This document shows positions 29,177-39,829 of a stretch of DNA of 64,000 bases, in pieces (the stretch's first letter is position 1; every line of letters begins with the position of its first letter). The DNA is taken from NCBI RefSeq assembly GCF_014773395.1, contig NZ_JACXAF010000013.1, positions 1-64,000 of the forward strand, read 5' to 3'. This DNA comes from Neiella litorisoli. Lineage in GTDB: Bacteria; Pseudomonadota; Gammaproteobacteria; Enterobacterales; Neiellaceae. The position numbers were made by a program, and so were the translations under genes. The notes under the pieces were generated by a model that saw only the letters and a program-made list of their open reading frames with translations, did no database searches and was not told the origin of the DNA.

Positions 29177-30151
29177 TTACTTGCTCACTTCGCTGATATA
29201 CAAGAGTACTTGATAGCCAACAAAAGAGGCTAACAACAGCACTCCAAACCAGCGTGGAAGTTGACGATGACGCTTAGCAGCATAGCTTACTGCCACTAAT
29301 AAAAAGGTGATGGCGACCATGGCATACAAATCGCGGCCTGCCGCTGCCTGGTCCAAATCGGCTGGCGCAATGGTACCGGCAATACCCAGAACCGCAAGGA
29401 TGTTGAACAAGTTTGAGCCAACAACATTGCCAATGACCATGTCATCCTCGCCTTTGCGCACCGCAGCAATGCTTGCGGCCAACTCCGGCAAACTGGTACC
29501 GATGGCAAGAATCGTCAAGCCAATGACCAAATCGGAAACGCCAAAGTGCTGGGCAATATTGGTGGCACCCGATACTAGGATTTGAGCGCTGACCGGCAAA
29601 ATCACTAAGCCGATTAGGGTCCACAACACCGCTTTGCCGGTGCTGACATTGTCAGGTACTTCTGCCGCTTGCTCGGCAACGAGTGGATCTTCCTGATTGG
29701 TGTCGGCCATGGCCATCCACAGCAGGCCACCAAGCAGGGCAAAAAATGCAACCAATAACAGGATGCCTTCGAAACGGGACAGGTGGCCGTTATGCAACAC
29801 CAAACCCGCTAACGCGGTGATGATAATGAGTAGAGGGATTTCGCGCCGCAGGACAATGGAGCTAACTGATAATGCCCGTAATAACAAGGTCGCGCCTAAT
29901 ACCAAGCCAATGTTGGTAATGTTCGAACCCAGCACGTTACCAACCGCAGTATTGGGTTGCCCCATCAATGAGGCGGTTGCCGACACCATCATTTCAGGCG
30001 CGGATGAGCCCATGGCAATGATGGTCATACCAATAACCAGTGGCGAAATGCCCATATTGCGGGCTAGTGAGGCCGATCCAAAGACTAAACGGTCTGCTGA
30101 CCAGCCTAGTAAGACAAGGCCAACAATCACCATGGCAGAGGCGATGAGCAT
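29177..30151 (-). CDS. yrbG: Calcium/sodium antiporter family protein YrbG
   Basis: A 324-residue membrane antiporter of the CaCA superfamily with about ten transmembrane helices. The two inverted alpha repeats are clear: AMGSSAPEMMVS...GNVLGSNITNIG and AIGTSLPELAAS...GNVVGSNLFNIL. ATG 30151 is preceded by AGGTAGG at proper spacing and gives the same length as E. coli YrbG, so the longer open frame upstream is not used. Probably first gene of the yrbG-kds-lpt transcription unit, divergent from mlaF. The ion specificity is unproven. Confidence 0.93.
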   Translation of the reverse strand: MLIASAMVIVGLVLLGWSADRLVFGSASLARNMGISPLVIGMTIIAMGSSAPEMMVSATASLMGQPNTAVGNVLGSNITNIGLVLGATLLLRALSVSSIVLRREIPLLIIITALAGLVLHNGHLSRFEGILLLVAFFALLGGLLWMAMADTNQEDPLVAEQAAEVPDNVSTGKAVLWTLIGLVILPVSAQILVSGATNIAQHFGVSDLVIGLTILAIGTSLPELAASIAAVRKGEDDMVIGNVVGSNLFNILAVLGIAGTIAPADLDQAAAGRDLYAMVAITFLLVAVSYAAKRHRQLPRWFGVLLLASFVGYQVLLYISEVSK

Positions 30152-30560
30152 AGTAAACCTACCTGAGTATGAGAAAGGCGTAGATTTTGCTGGATTTGAT
30201 AGGGAATTGAAAGTCTCAAAACAGCCCCCATTTAAGTGGTCCCCGAGCTGATCAGGTTGAACCAAACCGACGTTAACAGAGCGCAGTAAGCAAAAAGCAG
30301 CCCTAGCGCCTTGATTCACCTATGAATTGATCGGCAAATGTAATTTAACATTATGAATTATATGGTTAATAGCTGTGATTGTCGGCTAGTTGAGTTCGCG
30401 TCAAGACGCTTGGCTTAGACATTTGAGCTACTTTTAAGGTTTACGTCGATCAGCAATACACAACAGTTTGTAACGTTTTTAACTAAATTGAACGATGAGT
30501 CCCCAGCGGGCTTCTGGTATAGTCGGCAGCTTCCCGCCGCCGATGCAGCAAAGAGATGGA
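30152..30560. promoter_or_regulatory. Divergent control region yrbG / mlaF
   Basis: A non-coding region of 409 bases between divergent essential-type operons. An extended -10 (TGGTATAGT, 30515-30523) lies 37 bases before the mlaF ATG; no good -35 is seen at the usual distance. A short open frame extends the mlaF frame back to 30495 but overlaps this promoter. I see no further genes or repeats in the rest. Confidence 0.5.
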
Positions 30561-31394
30561 ATGATCAATAAGGATTCTGACAATCTAGTCGTTGTGGATG
30601 GTTTGACTTTCAGCCACGGCGAGCGACTGATCTATGACAACATCAGTCTCTCGATCCCGCGTGGCAAAATCACCGCGATTCTTGGCCCGAGTGGTATCGG
30701 CAAAACAACCTTGCTGCGCCTGATCGGTGGCCAGCTTGAGCCTGATTGTGGCCATATCTGGTTTGATGGCCATGACGTGCCGCAGCTGAGCAGAAAGGAA
30801 TTGTTCGAACTCAGAACGCGGATGAGCATGTTGTTCCAAAGCGGCGCCTTGTTCACCGAACTCGACGTATTTGACAACGTTGCGTTTCCAGTGCGTGAAC
30901 ACACGCGGTTGCCGGAATCGGTGATCCAAACATTAGTGATGATGAAACTAGAGCAAGTCGGTTTGCGCGGCGCTCACCATCTGATGCCATCAGAACTTTC
31001 CGGCGGTATGGCGCGCCGTGTTGCGCTAGCGCGGGCGACGGTGCTCGACCCTGAATTGATCATGTATGACGAGCCATTTACCGGCCAAGATCCTATTTCG
31101 ATGGGCGTGTTGGTCAGCTTGATTCACTCGGTCAATGAAACGCTGGGCTCTACTTCGGTGATTGTCAGTCACGACGTCCACGAAGTATTGAGCATTGCTG
31201 ATTATGTTTATGTCATGGCTGATAAACGAATTATCGCTCAAGGCTCGCCAGAGCAATTGCGTCAAGACCAATCTGAGCAGATTGTGCAATTTTTGAAAGG
31301 TAAACCAGACGGGCCGGTACCATTTCATTACCCAGCAGCTCCGTTAGAGCAGCAATTGCGGGAATTGGCAGGTGGGGAGTCGGCAGGTAAATGA
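30561..31394 (+). CDS. mlaF: Phospholipid transport ABC ATPase MlaF
   Basis: A 277-residue ABC ATPase with Walker [10 protein letters not shown], signature [14 protein letters not shown] and Walker [13 protein letters not shown]. It is the ATPase of the MlaFEDB complex, which maintains outer-membrane lipid asymmetry. ATG 30561 (MINKDSD) sits after AAAGAGATGGA and downstream of the -10. It overlaps mlaE by 4 bases. Confidence 0.97.
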   Translation: MINKDSDNLVVVDGLTFSHGERLIYDNISLSIPRGKITAILGPSGIGKTTLLRLIGGQLEPDCGHIWFDGHDVPQLSRKELFELRTRMSMLFQSGALFTELDVFDNVAFPVREHTRLPESVIQTLVMMKLEQVGLRGAHHLMPSELSGGMARRVALARATVLDPELIMYDEPFTGQDPISMGVLVSLIHSVNETLGSTSVIVSHDVHEVLSIADYVYVMADKRIIAQGSPEQLRQDQSEQIVQFLKGKPDGPVPFHYPAAPLEQQLRELAGGESAGK

Positions 31395-32170
31395 TCGCTA
31401 ATGCATTGCAACAAATAGGGCGGCGCACCTTTGATGTGCTAGCGACCATGGGATTTGCCGTCATGACCTACATGAAAGTGGTCTTCGGCTTTTCCAGAAT
31501 GTCGGTCTTTGTGCCCCTGCTGATCCGCCAAATGTATGTCGTTGGCGTGCAATCATTATTAATTATTCTGGTGTCCGGTCTGTTTATTGGTATGGTCATC
31601 GCACTGCAAGGCTATCAAGTCTTGGTCAGCTATGGCGCCGAAGGCAGTTTAGGGCCGATGGTAGCGCTGAGTTTGCTGCGGGAACTTGGGCCGGTCGTGA
31701 CGGCGCTATTATTCGCCGGTCGGGCTGGCTCGGCGCTGACTGCAGAGATCGGCTTGATGAAAGCCACCGAGCAAATCGCCAGTTTGGAAATGATGGCCAT
31801 TGATCCGCTTCGTCGTGTGATCGCGCCGCGTTTCTGGGCAGGCCTAATTTGTATGCCGATGTTGGCGACCATCTTTACCTTGGTAGCAATATACGGCGGT
31901 AAATTGGTTGGTGTCGACTGGCTAGGATTGGACACTGGCACCTACTGGTCGCTGATGCAGGCGGCGGTGGAATGGAAACAAGACATTGGCAGTATGCTCA
32001 TCAAAAGTGTGGTATTTGCTAATGTAGTGACGTGGATTGCAGTTTTCCGAGGCTATCACGCCGTGCCAACTTCAGCTGGTATTAGCAAAGCGACCACTGA
32101 AACCGTGGTACAAGCATCGTTGATGGTGCTAGGCCTTGATTTTGTTCTGACTGCATTAATGTTTGGGTAA
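31391..32170 (+). CDS. mlaE: Phospholipid transport permease MlaE
   Basis: A 259-residue permease of the MlaE family with an N-terminal amphipathic helix and five to six transmembrane segments. The conserved block [27 protein letters not shown] is present. It forms the membrane core of MlaFEDB. Overlaps mlaF (ATGA) and is followed 7 bases later by mlaD. Confidence 0.97.
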   Translation: MIANALQQIGRRTFDVLATMGFAVMTYMKVVFGFSRMSVFVPLLIRQMYVVGVQSLLIILVSGLFIGMVIALQGYQVLVSYGAEGSLGPMVALSLLRELGPVVTALLFAGRAGSALTAEIGLMKATEQIASLEMMAIDPLRRVIAPRFWAGLICMPMLATIFTLVAIYGGKLVGVDWLGLDTGTYWSLMQAAVEWKQDIGSMLIKSVVFANVVTWIAVFRGYHAVPTSAGISKATTETVVQASLMVLGLDFVLTALMFG

Positions 32171-32177
32171 GTTTGGT

Positions 32178-32663
32178 ATGGATAGAAAAAAGCAGCTACA
32201 ACAACGCCGAGTCGAAATTGCAGTAGGTTTGTTTGTGGTGATGGCTATCGCTTCGATCGCAATCTTGTCGGTCAAAGTAGCGACGTGGGGATTAACGGGC
32301 GGTCAGAGCACCTATACCGTGTATGCTCGTTTTGACAACATCGGCGGTCTGAAGGAGCGGGCGCCCATCAAAATTGGTGGCGTGGTGATTGGCCGAGTGG
32401 CTTCCATTACCTTGGAGTCACAATATTACACCCCAGTGGTAGAGCTTCGTATTAACTCCATGTACGACGAAATTGCCGAGACATCATCGGCATCGATTCT
32501 CACTAGCGGCTTGTTAGGTGAGCAGTATGTCGGCATTACGCCAGGCTTTGTTATTGACGATATTGCTATGCTTAAAGACGGTGACTACATCAATGACACC
32601 AAGCCTGCACTCGTGCTTGAGGATATGATTGGTCAGTTTTTATATAACCAGAGCGACGATTAA
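32178..32663 (+). CDS. mlaD: Phospholipid transport MCE protein MlaD
   Basis: A 161-residue protein: one N-terminal transmembrane helix and one MCE domain (VYARFDNIGGLKERAPIKIGGVVIGRV; ILTSGLLGEQYVGITPG). MlaD hexamers form the periplasmic pore above MlaE. ATG 32178 is the likely start; an upstream in-frame TTG overlaps the mlaE end. The stop overlaps the mlaC ATG (TAATG). Confidence 0.96.
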   Translation: MDRKKQLQQRRVEIAVGLFVVMAIASIAILSVKVATWGLTGGQSTYTVYARFDNIGGLKERAPIKIGGVVIGRVASITLESQYYTPVVELRINSMYDEIAETSSASILTSGLLGEQYVGITPGFVIDDIAMLKDGDYINDTKPALVLEDMIGQFLYNQSDD

Positions 32664-33304
32664 TGACTGTTTTTCTAAGAATATTACTGATTAGTTTTAG
32701 CTTTCTTACGGTTTCTTCGTGGGCTGCGGTGGATACCTCTGATCCTGCCGTTATGCTCACTCAAATTGCCAATGAAACATCGCAAAAGCTCAAAGCAACC
32801 AATACCGAACAACATACCACGGAGTTCTTGCGCAGCGTGGTGCAGAACGACTTGTTGCCACATGTCGATTATCGCTATGCCGCTTTGAAAGTATTGGGTG
32901 TTGAAGTGCGCCAAACCAACAAAGAGCAGCGCGAGGAATTTTCCGAAGCCTTTAAGGATTACATGGTCGGCACCTTTACCCTGCTGTTCAAACGCTATGA
33001 TCCGAATCGCCATGTTATTACCGTCGATCCAATTCGCATTCCAGGACAAGTCCCAGCGAGATTCGTTGAAGAGGGTAAGCCAGACATTAAAGTGATTTTC
33101 TACATGCGCCAAAATAGTAAAACCGGCGAGTGGAAAGTGTGGGATTTGGCCGCTGAAGGAATTAGCCAGGTTGAAACCAAAAACAAAGAATTCCGACCTC
33201 TGCTGCGCCAGCATGGTATTGACTTTGTGACCCAGCAATTGCGAGCAAAAGTCGATGGTGGTCTCAGCGAAGACGAGTTAGCAGGGTTTAACTCTGGTGA
33301 CTGA
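32663..33304 (+). CDS. mlaC: Periplasmic phospholipid-binding protein MlaC
   Basis: A 213-residue exported protein with signal peptide (FLRILLISFSFLTVSSWA) and MlaC/Ttg2D fold (VGTFTLLFKRYDPN; GEWKVWDLAAEGIS). It shuttles phospholipids between MlaA-porin and MlaFEDB. It overlaps mlaB by 8 bases. Confidence 0.96.
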   Translation: MTVFLRILLISFSFLTVSSWAAVDTSDPAVMLTQIANETSQKLKATNTEQHTTEFLRSVVQNDLLPHVDYRYAALKVLGVEVRQTNKEQREEFSEAFKDYMVGTFTLLFKRYDPNRHVITVDPIRIPGQVPARFVEEGKPDIKVIFYMRQNSKTGEWKVWDLAAEGISQVETKNKEFRPLLRQHGIDFVTQQLRAKVDGGLSEDELAGFNSGD

Positions 33305-33613
33305 GCTGACCAAACAAGGTAATCGTTGGCAGCTAGCAGGTGCGTTTGATCGCTTCAGCCTGATGTCGATTTGGCCGCAGCTCAAAGCGCTGCCAACAGG
33401 CGCCGATGTGACCTTGGATTTAGAAAAGCTAGGACGCGTAGATAGCGCCGGACTTGCTGGCTTGGTGCAATTGCGCATCAAAGCCGAACAGCAGCAAGTG
33501 GCGTTAAGCTTTGAGAATGTGCCGCCGCAGCTTTGCCATATGGCGCATTTATTTCATGTAGACGTGTTACTGGCACTACCCGACCTGAACACGAGTAAAA
33601 TCGAGAATAATTA

Positions 33614-33614
<1 letters not shown>
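33297..33614 (+). CDS. mlaB: STAS domain protein MlaB
   Basis: A 105-residue STAS-domain protein with LEKLGRVDSAGLAGLVQLR, the usual DSxG loop. It binds and stabilises MlaF. The start is GTG 33297 inside the end of mlaC; no nearby ATG fits, so a non-ATG start is accepted. The stop overlaps the ibaG ATG (TAATG). Confidence 0.9.
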
Positions 33615-35148
<1,534 letters not shown>

Positions 35149-35160
35149 CAGACCTATGCA

Positions 35161-35445
35161 ATGCAGCCGAAAGATGAGATAGCCAATAAAATCAACCAGA
35201 TGAAAAGCTTATCTGAGTTGATGGCATTCTTTGATATCGGCTGCGATAGCCAATTCCTGCAACACTATGGCGAAGCGCTTAAAAAACGCTTTTGGGGCAA
35301 TGTGTTAATCGCTAAACCCGATAACTGGTTTGGTTATCGCCGAGCGCTCAAGTCAGCCTATTGTAAGATCCAGCGCAACCGTCAGAACAGCCGCTCTGAA
35401 ACCCGCCGTGCCTGTACCGGCTGCACTAGCTGTGAAAGGCGCTAA
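35161..35445 (+). CDS. Small protein resembling NifW (nitrogenase-stabilizing family)
   Basis: A 94-residue protein, 12 bases after murA and probably co-transcribed. The pattern SLSELMAFFDIG ... LKKRFW ... WFGYRRALKSAYCKI matches the layout I recall for NifW (S-x-E-DFFDFF, LKRF, W-YR-L-AY). The C-terminus is basic and Cys-rich (CTGCTSCERR), which is not typical. No nif genes are visible in the window, so a role in nitrogenase protection is doubtful. Confident as a real gene by position and reading; family assignment is moderate. Confidence 0.6.
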   Translation: MQPKDEIANKINQMKSLSELMAFFDIGCDSQFLQHYGEALKKRFWGNVLIAKPDNWFGYRRALKSAYCKIQRNRQNSRSETRRACTGCTSCERR

Positions 35446-35601
35446 CTACCAAGCCCTGTTCACCAAACCCTCGCAAAGTCATTCGGCGCCAAAACCACCA
35501 CTGGCGATCAAATGGGTGAATCAAATACATCATATGTTTATATTGATAATATTTTATTGCAGTGTTATTAATGGCCTGTTCATTATTCTAGAGAATGTAC
35601 T

Positions 35602-37488
35602 ATGTCATTGTTTGATAAGGTCGCCATTGCCAGCGTTGTCGCTATTCTGAGTTCAGTTACTGTGATTGGTTGCCACTCGACTTCTGGCAATTCCAGTGGC
35701 AATGCTGAACTTCGATTCAGTGCAGCGGGCAGCGACATTATTCCGCTGGAGCAACGTTCACGGCGTAAATGGGACAATGCCGTTATCGCCGATTTAGACC
35801 TTGACGGTAAACTCGACATCATTACCACCGACCATGCCTATCGGGCCAATATTTTCTGGAATGAGGGCGGCTACTTCTCTGGGCCACAGTTATTGATTGG
35901 CGGCGATACTCACGGCGTGGCCGCTGCCGATTACGACCTTGATGGCAAGGTCGAAATTGTTGTCTCTCAAGGCGGCGGAGCGGGCACCAATCCGAGGTTT
36001 CCGGTTGGTTTTGAGGTCAACCCTGATCGCACCTTGAGCAAACGAAAAGTGTTCGACCATTTTGAACGTAGCCGCGGCCGAGCAGTGAAGCTGGTTGATA
36101 GCGATAATGACGGCATGCTCAATCTGATCACTTCTGCGTTTCCGCTGAAGTCCCAGCCTGATGGCGCTAATTTTCATTACCGCCAAGAAAGCTTGCGCCA
36201 GTTTGAGTTTATTGAGCGATTGCCGTTCGCCCAATGGCTTGGCTACAAGGTACTCGTCACCGACTACAACAATGACAATGATCCGGATGTGGTGTTCTAC
36301 GGCGGTGCCGACATGGTCCTTATTGAGGGCGGTGAAGGTACTAGCTTCACTAACGTCAGCCAAGCCGTGCTCGGCGAACTGGCCAATACCCATGATGTCA
36401 GCAGCATCGCAGAGATTGATTTTGACAATGACGGTGATTTCGATTGGTTACTGACTCGTGCCAAGCATCAATTTACCGGCCAAAGCTACTATGATAGTGA
36501 ACAACGCCGCTTCGCTTTTTTCAGCCGCTTTAAGCCGTTAGCAATCGATGATTTGCATATCGCCGGTGACTTTAAGTTAGAAAATCTGCAAATGGCGTTC
36601 CCAACCTTTGATGTGTTTATTGGCGCCAGCAAACAGCCGCTTAGTTTTGATGTTGATCGCCATGGCCACAAAGACTTCACTCTAAGCCCCCAGCAGGCCG
36701 AAGGATGGCCGGCCAGTACGGAGCAAAAAGGGCTCTATATTGGCTATCTCGGCGATGGTATTTGGCGGGTGTTTGCCAATACCAAGTCGCCGACCGCAGC
36801 GGTGATCCTCAACGTGGTGTCAGCACCGCAAACAACCGATGAAGAATTAATCCCCGTGCGCTTGTTTGAAAATCGTCATGGTCAATTTGTTGATGTCACT
36901 GATGCGATGGCAATAGACGTGGCAGAGCAGACGGCTAGTTCGGCTATTGGTGACTTTGATAATGATGGCTGGAGCGATATTTTTATCGTCCGCTACGGCA
37001 ATATGGCCAGTGAAACGCAACAGATTATTTACCGCAATCAACAGGGTAAAGGATTCAAACGGATTGAAGGGCATGGGGTGATATCGACAGAGCTTGGTGC
37101 CACCGGCAGCGGTGCGGAAGTGTTCGATTATGACGCCGATGGCGATTTGGATTTATTCTATGCTAACGAGCGCGGTCGCTGGCATTTGTTCACTAATGAT
37201 GCTGCCAACAATGGCAATTCATACTTGATGGTTGAAGTAGCCAATGCCCCGAGTGGCAAAGCCGGACCAATGGGGGCGGTGATGACTGTTGACGCCTGCG
37301 GTATGACGTATCGCCGAGTGGTAGGGCAAACTTCCGCGGCCTTTTCCCACAGCAACATCAACCAACTGCATGTCGGCTTAGGCCAATGCCAGCAGATCGG
37401 CGATGGTGTGGTCGTCTGGTCCAATGGCGAGCGCCAGCAATTTACCATCACCGACCTCAACCAACGCCTAGTTGTCGGTAAACGTTAA
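35602..37488 (+). CDS. FG-GAP/VCBS repeat lipoprotein with C-terminal ASPIC/UnbV domain
   Basis: A 628-residue predicted exported lipoprotein. The N-terminus has a signal sequence ending VTVIGC, a lipobox. Several FG-GAP/VCBS-like calcium-binding repeats follow (DLDLDGKLDI, DYDLDGKVEI, DFDNDGDFDW, DFDNDGWSDI, DYDADGDLDL), as in beta-propellers. The last ~90 residues fit the ASPIC/UnbV domain (VVGQTSAAFSHSNINQLHVGLG; VVVWSNGERQQF). Function is unknown; such proteins are often surface or periplasmic. AT-rich DNA at 35520-35601 may hold the promoter. It converges with the OYE gene with 7 bases between stops. Confidence 0.85.
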   Translation: MSLFDKVAIASVVAILSSVTVIGCHSTSGNSSGNAELRFSAAGSDIIPLEQRSRRKWDNAVIADLDLDGKLDIITTDHAYRANIFWNEGGYFSGPQLLIGGDTHGVAAADYDLDGKVEIVVSQGGGAGTNPRFPVGFEVNPDRTLSKRKVFDHFERSRGRAVKLVDSDNDGMLNLITSAFPLKSQPDGANFHYRQESLRQFEFIERLPFAQWLGYKVLVTDYNNDNDPDVVFYGGADMVLIEGGEGTSFTNVSQAVLGELANTHDVSSIAEIDFDNDGDFDWLLTRAKHQFTGQSYYDSEQRRFAFFSRFKPLAIDDLHIAGDFKLENLQMAFPTFDVFIGASKQPLSFDVDRHGHKDFTLSPQQAEGWPASTEQKGLYIGYLGDGIWRVFANTKSPTAAVILNVVSAPQTTDEELIPVRLFENRHGQFVDVTDAMAIDVAEQTASSAIGDFDNDGWSDIFIVRYGNMASETQQIIYRNQQGKGFKRIEGHGVISTELGATGSGAEVFDYDADGDLDLFYANERGRWHLFTNDAANNGNSYLMVEVANAPSGKAGPMGAVMTVDACGMTYRRVVGQTSAAFSHSNINQLHVGLGQCQQIGDGVVVWSNGERQQFTITDLNQRLVVGKR

Positions 37489-37495
37489 CGGCAGA

Positions 37496-39712
37496 TTAGT
37501 CTGCCGTGGCTGTCGGGTAATCGGTGTAACCCTCGGCACCTCCGCCATAGAAGGTGGCATGGGCATCGTAATCCACCGGTGTTAACGCGATACCATGACG
37601 GATCCGGTCGACCAAATCTGGATTGGTAATGAATGGCTGACCGAAGGCAACAAGATCCGCATACCCTTTGTTAATGACATCAATAGCCGACTGCTGAGTG
37701 TATTTGCCCGCCACCATTATTGGTTGCGGATAAATTGCTCTCACCTGTTGTCGGTAGCTATCCGGCATTGACGTGTAATTCGAAATATTCTCCGAGAAAT
37801 GCAGATAAGCCAGCTTCATCGGTGCCAATCGAGCAATCAATTTTAAGGTCAAATCGGCGATGTTTGGATCGGCATCGGCTTGTCCTTCGGTTACAAACGG
37901 TGACAGCCGAATGGCAACTTTATCGCCGCCAATGGCATCGACCACTGCTTGTGTTACTTGCAGCGGGAAGCGCATACGATTGTCATCGTTGCCGCCATAC
38001 GCATCGGTTCGGTGATTGCTGGTGGTGCGGAGAAATTGATCCAACAAATAGCCGTGGGCGCCATGCAGTTCAACGCCATCAAAGCCTGCGGCAATTGAAT
38101 TTTTCGCTGCTTGGACAAAATCAGCAATAGTGTTGTCGATGTCTTGCTGGGTCATGGCTCGTGGCATCTCGGTTTCAATCATGCCGAAACCGCCTTCCGG
38201 CAACGGGCCGAATACCTGATCGGGATTTTTGACTGCCGATGGTGCTACGGGTGTTTCGCCGGCAATACTCGAATGGGAGCGACGGCCAACATGCCAGAGC
38301 TGAATAAAGATCTTGCCGCCTTTGGCATGCACCGCATCGGTGACCTTTTTCCAGCCATCAATATGAGCTTGGCTGTAGATCCCCGGCGTCAATGAATAAC
38401 CGCGAGCGACATCCGAGATCGGCGCGCCTTCGGTGATGATCAAGCCGGCGCCAGCACGTTGCTGATAGTACTCAGCCATCAGCGCATTGGGTACATCACC
38501 GGGCTGGTCGGTGCGGGACCGAGTCATTGGTGCCATGGCGATGCGGTTGCCCAGTTGGTGGTTGCCGATCGTCATCGCCGACAGCAATACTTCCGCCGAA
38601 TCTGCTGTTGCGGCCTGCTGATGGCAAGCGGGGTAGTCGGTGAGACCTGCGGCACCACCGCCAAATAGGGTTTCTGGATTGTGGGCAGCCCATGGCACTC
38701 CGTGTTCAATGCGATAGGGTAAATCCGGATTGGCGACGAATGGGCGGCCAAAACCAATCATATCGGCCCAGCCAGACTCGATGGCGTCGACAGCTCGTTC
38801 GGCAGTGTATTTACCAGCGTAAATCAGCACGCCAGAAAAGGCTGCGCGCAACTCTTGCTTGAATTGTTGTGACATTTCAGGCGCATCGTCCCAATCGGCT
38901 TCGGCAATGTGCAGATAAACAATCTGATGTTTGTTGAGCAGTTCTGCCGCGGCGGTGTAGGTTTGTTGTGGTTTGGCATCAACGGTGCCGTTTAGGGTGG
39001 TCAGCGGCGCTAACCTGACGCCAACGCGATCGGCGCCAATTGCGGCGACCATGGCGGCGACGACTTCGTCTAAAAAGCGCAGACGGTTTGCCAAGCTGCC
39101 GCCATATTGGTCGGTGCGGGCGTTCGATTCAGAATCAATAAATTGATTGACCAGATAACCATTGGCGCCATGCAACTCGATGCCATCGAAACCGGCAGCA
39201 ACGGCATTACGGGCGGCTTGCGCATACTCTTCGACAATTGCGGCAATTTCATCGACGGTTAATGCTCGGGGTTCGACCACATCGACAAAACCGGGTTGGT
39301 CACTGCCGTTGTCAACGAACACTCGGACATTCTCCGCTTTGATTGCCGAGGCGGACACGGGCTGTTTGCCACCGATATTGTCTGGGTGCGTCACTCGGCC
39401 AACATGCCACAGCTGGGCGAAGATGGTACCGCCTTTGGCATGCACTTCATCGGTCACTAATTTCCAGCCAGCAATTTGCTCGTCGGAGTAGATCCCCGGC
39501 GTCCACGCATAGCCTTGCCCCAATGGCGATATTTGCGTGCCTTCGGCGACAATTAAACCGGCAGAAGCACGCTGCCCGTAGTATTCGGCCATTAATGAAT
39601 TGGCGACATTACCCGGCTGACTGGCGCGAGAGCGCGTCATCGGAGGCATCACGATGCGGTTTTTTAATTTGCTTGAGCCCAGCTTAATTGCATTAAACAG
39701 CGCGTCATTCAC
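37496..39712 (-). CDS. Tandem-fused Old Yellow Enzyme family alkene reductase (two complete OYE domains)
   Basis: A 738-residue protein made of two full FMN-dependent ene-reductase barrels. Domain 1 is about residues 8-365 and domain 2 about 372-738. Each begins with NRI-(V/A)-M-(P/A)-PMTRSR and each has the substrate-binding His-x-x-(Asn/His)-x-Tyr: HGANGY (H181, N184, Y186) in domain 1 and HGAHGY (H550, H553, Y555) in domain 2. Both contain IxLWHVGR, YGG and a late GFGRPF/AFGQPF phosphate motif. The start is GTG 39712, 7 bases after AAGGGG; a GTG 18 bases upstream is possible. Normal family members have one ~360-residue domain. Divergent from a LysR gene at 39830 that probably regulates it. 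Likely cytosolic NAD(P)H-dependent reductase of enones or nitro-compounds; substrate unknown. Confidence 0.95.
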   Translation of the reverse strand: MNDALFNAIKLGSSKLKNRIVMPPMTRSRASQPGNVANSLMAEYYGQRASAGLIVAEGTQISPLGQGYAWTPGIYSDEQIAGWKLVTDEVHAKGGTIFAQLWHVGRVTHPDNIGGKQPVSASAIKAENVRVFVDNGSDQPGFVDVVEPRALTVDEIAAIVEEYAQAARNAVAAGFDGIELHGANGYLVNQFIDSESNARTDQYGGSLANRLRFLDEVVAAMVAAIGADRVGVRLAPLTTLNGTVDAKPQQTYTAAAELLNKHQIVYLHIAEADWDDAPEMSQQFKQELRAAFSGVLIYAGKYTAERAVDAIESGWADMIGFGRPFVANPDLPYRIEHGVPWAAHNPETLFGGGAAGLTDYPACHQQAATADSAEVLLSAMTIGNHQLGNRIAMAPMTRSRTDQPGDVPNALMAEYYQQRAGAGLIITEGAPISDVARGYSLTPGIYSQAHIDGWKKVTDAVHAKGGKIFIQLWHVGRRSHSSIAGETPVAPSAVKNPDQVFGPLPEGGFGMIETEMPRAMTQQDIDNTIADFVQAAKNSIAAGFDGVELHGAHGYLLDQFLRTTSNHRTDAYGGNDDNRMRFPLQVTQAVVDAIGGDKVAIRLSPFVTEGQADADPNIADLTLKLIARLAPMKLAYLHFSENISNYTSMPDSYRQQVRAIYPQPIMVAGKYTQQSAIDVINKGYADLVAFGQPFITNPDLVDRIRHGIALTPVDYDAHATFYGGGAEGYTDYPTATAD

Positions 39713-39782
39713 GGTAATACCCCTTGCCACTTGGCCGTTATCAAAATCAGAGGCTTGAAGTATAGGTGCAGTTTTATTTGTG

Positions 39783-39798
39783 ATTAACTATGGTTATC
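39783..39798. promoter_or_regulatory. Possible LysR operator between OYE and lysR genes
   Basis: The divergent gap 39713-39829 contains TAAC-TATG-GTTA (39785-39796), an interrupted palindrome of the size LysR-type regulators bind. It is centred about 40 bases before the lysR ATG. Inference from position and symmetry only. Confidence 0.35.
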
Positions 39799-39829
39799 GA
39801 AAAACATTATTGTGGTTTTTGCAAAAGTT

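Noticed and set aside
30152-30319. N-terminal extension of yrbG
   Set aside because: Adds residues that do not resemble the family; ATG 30151 has a good ribosome-binding site and the normal length.
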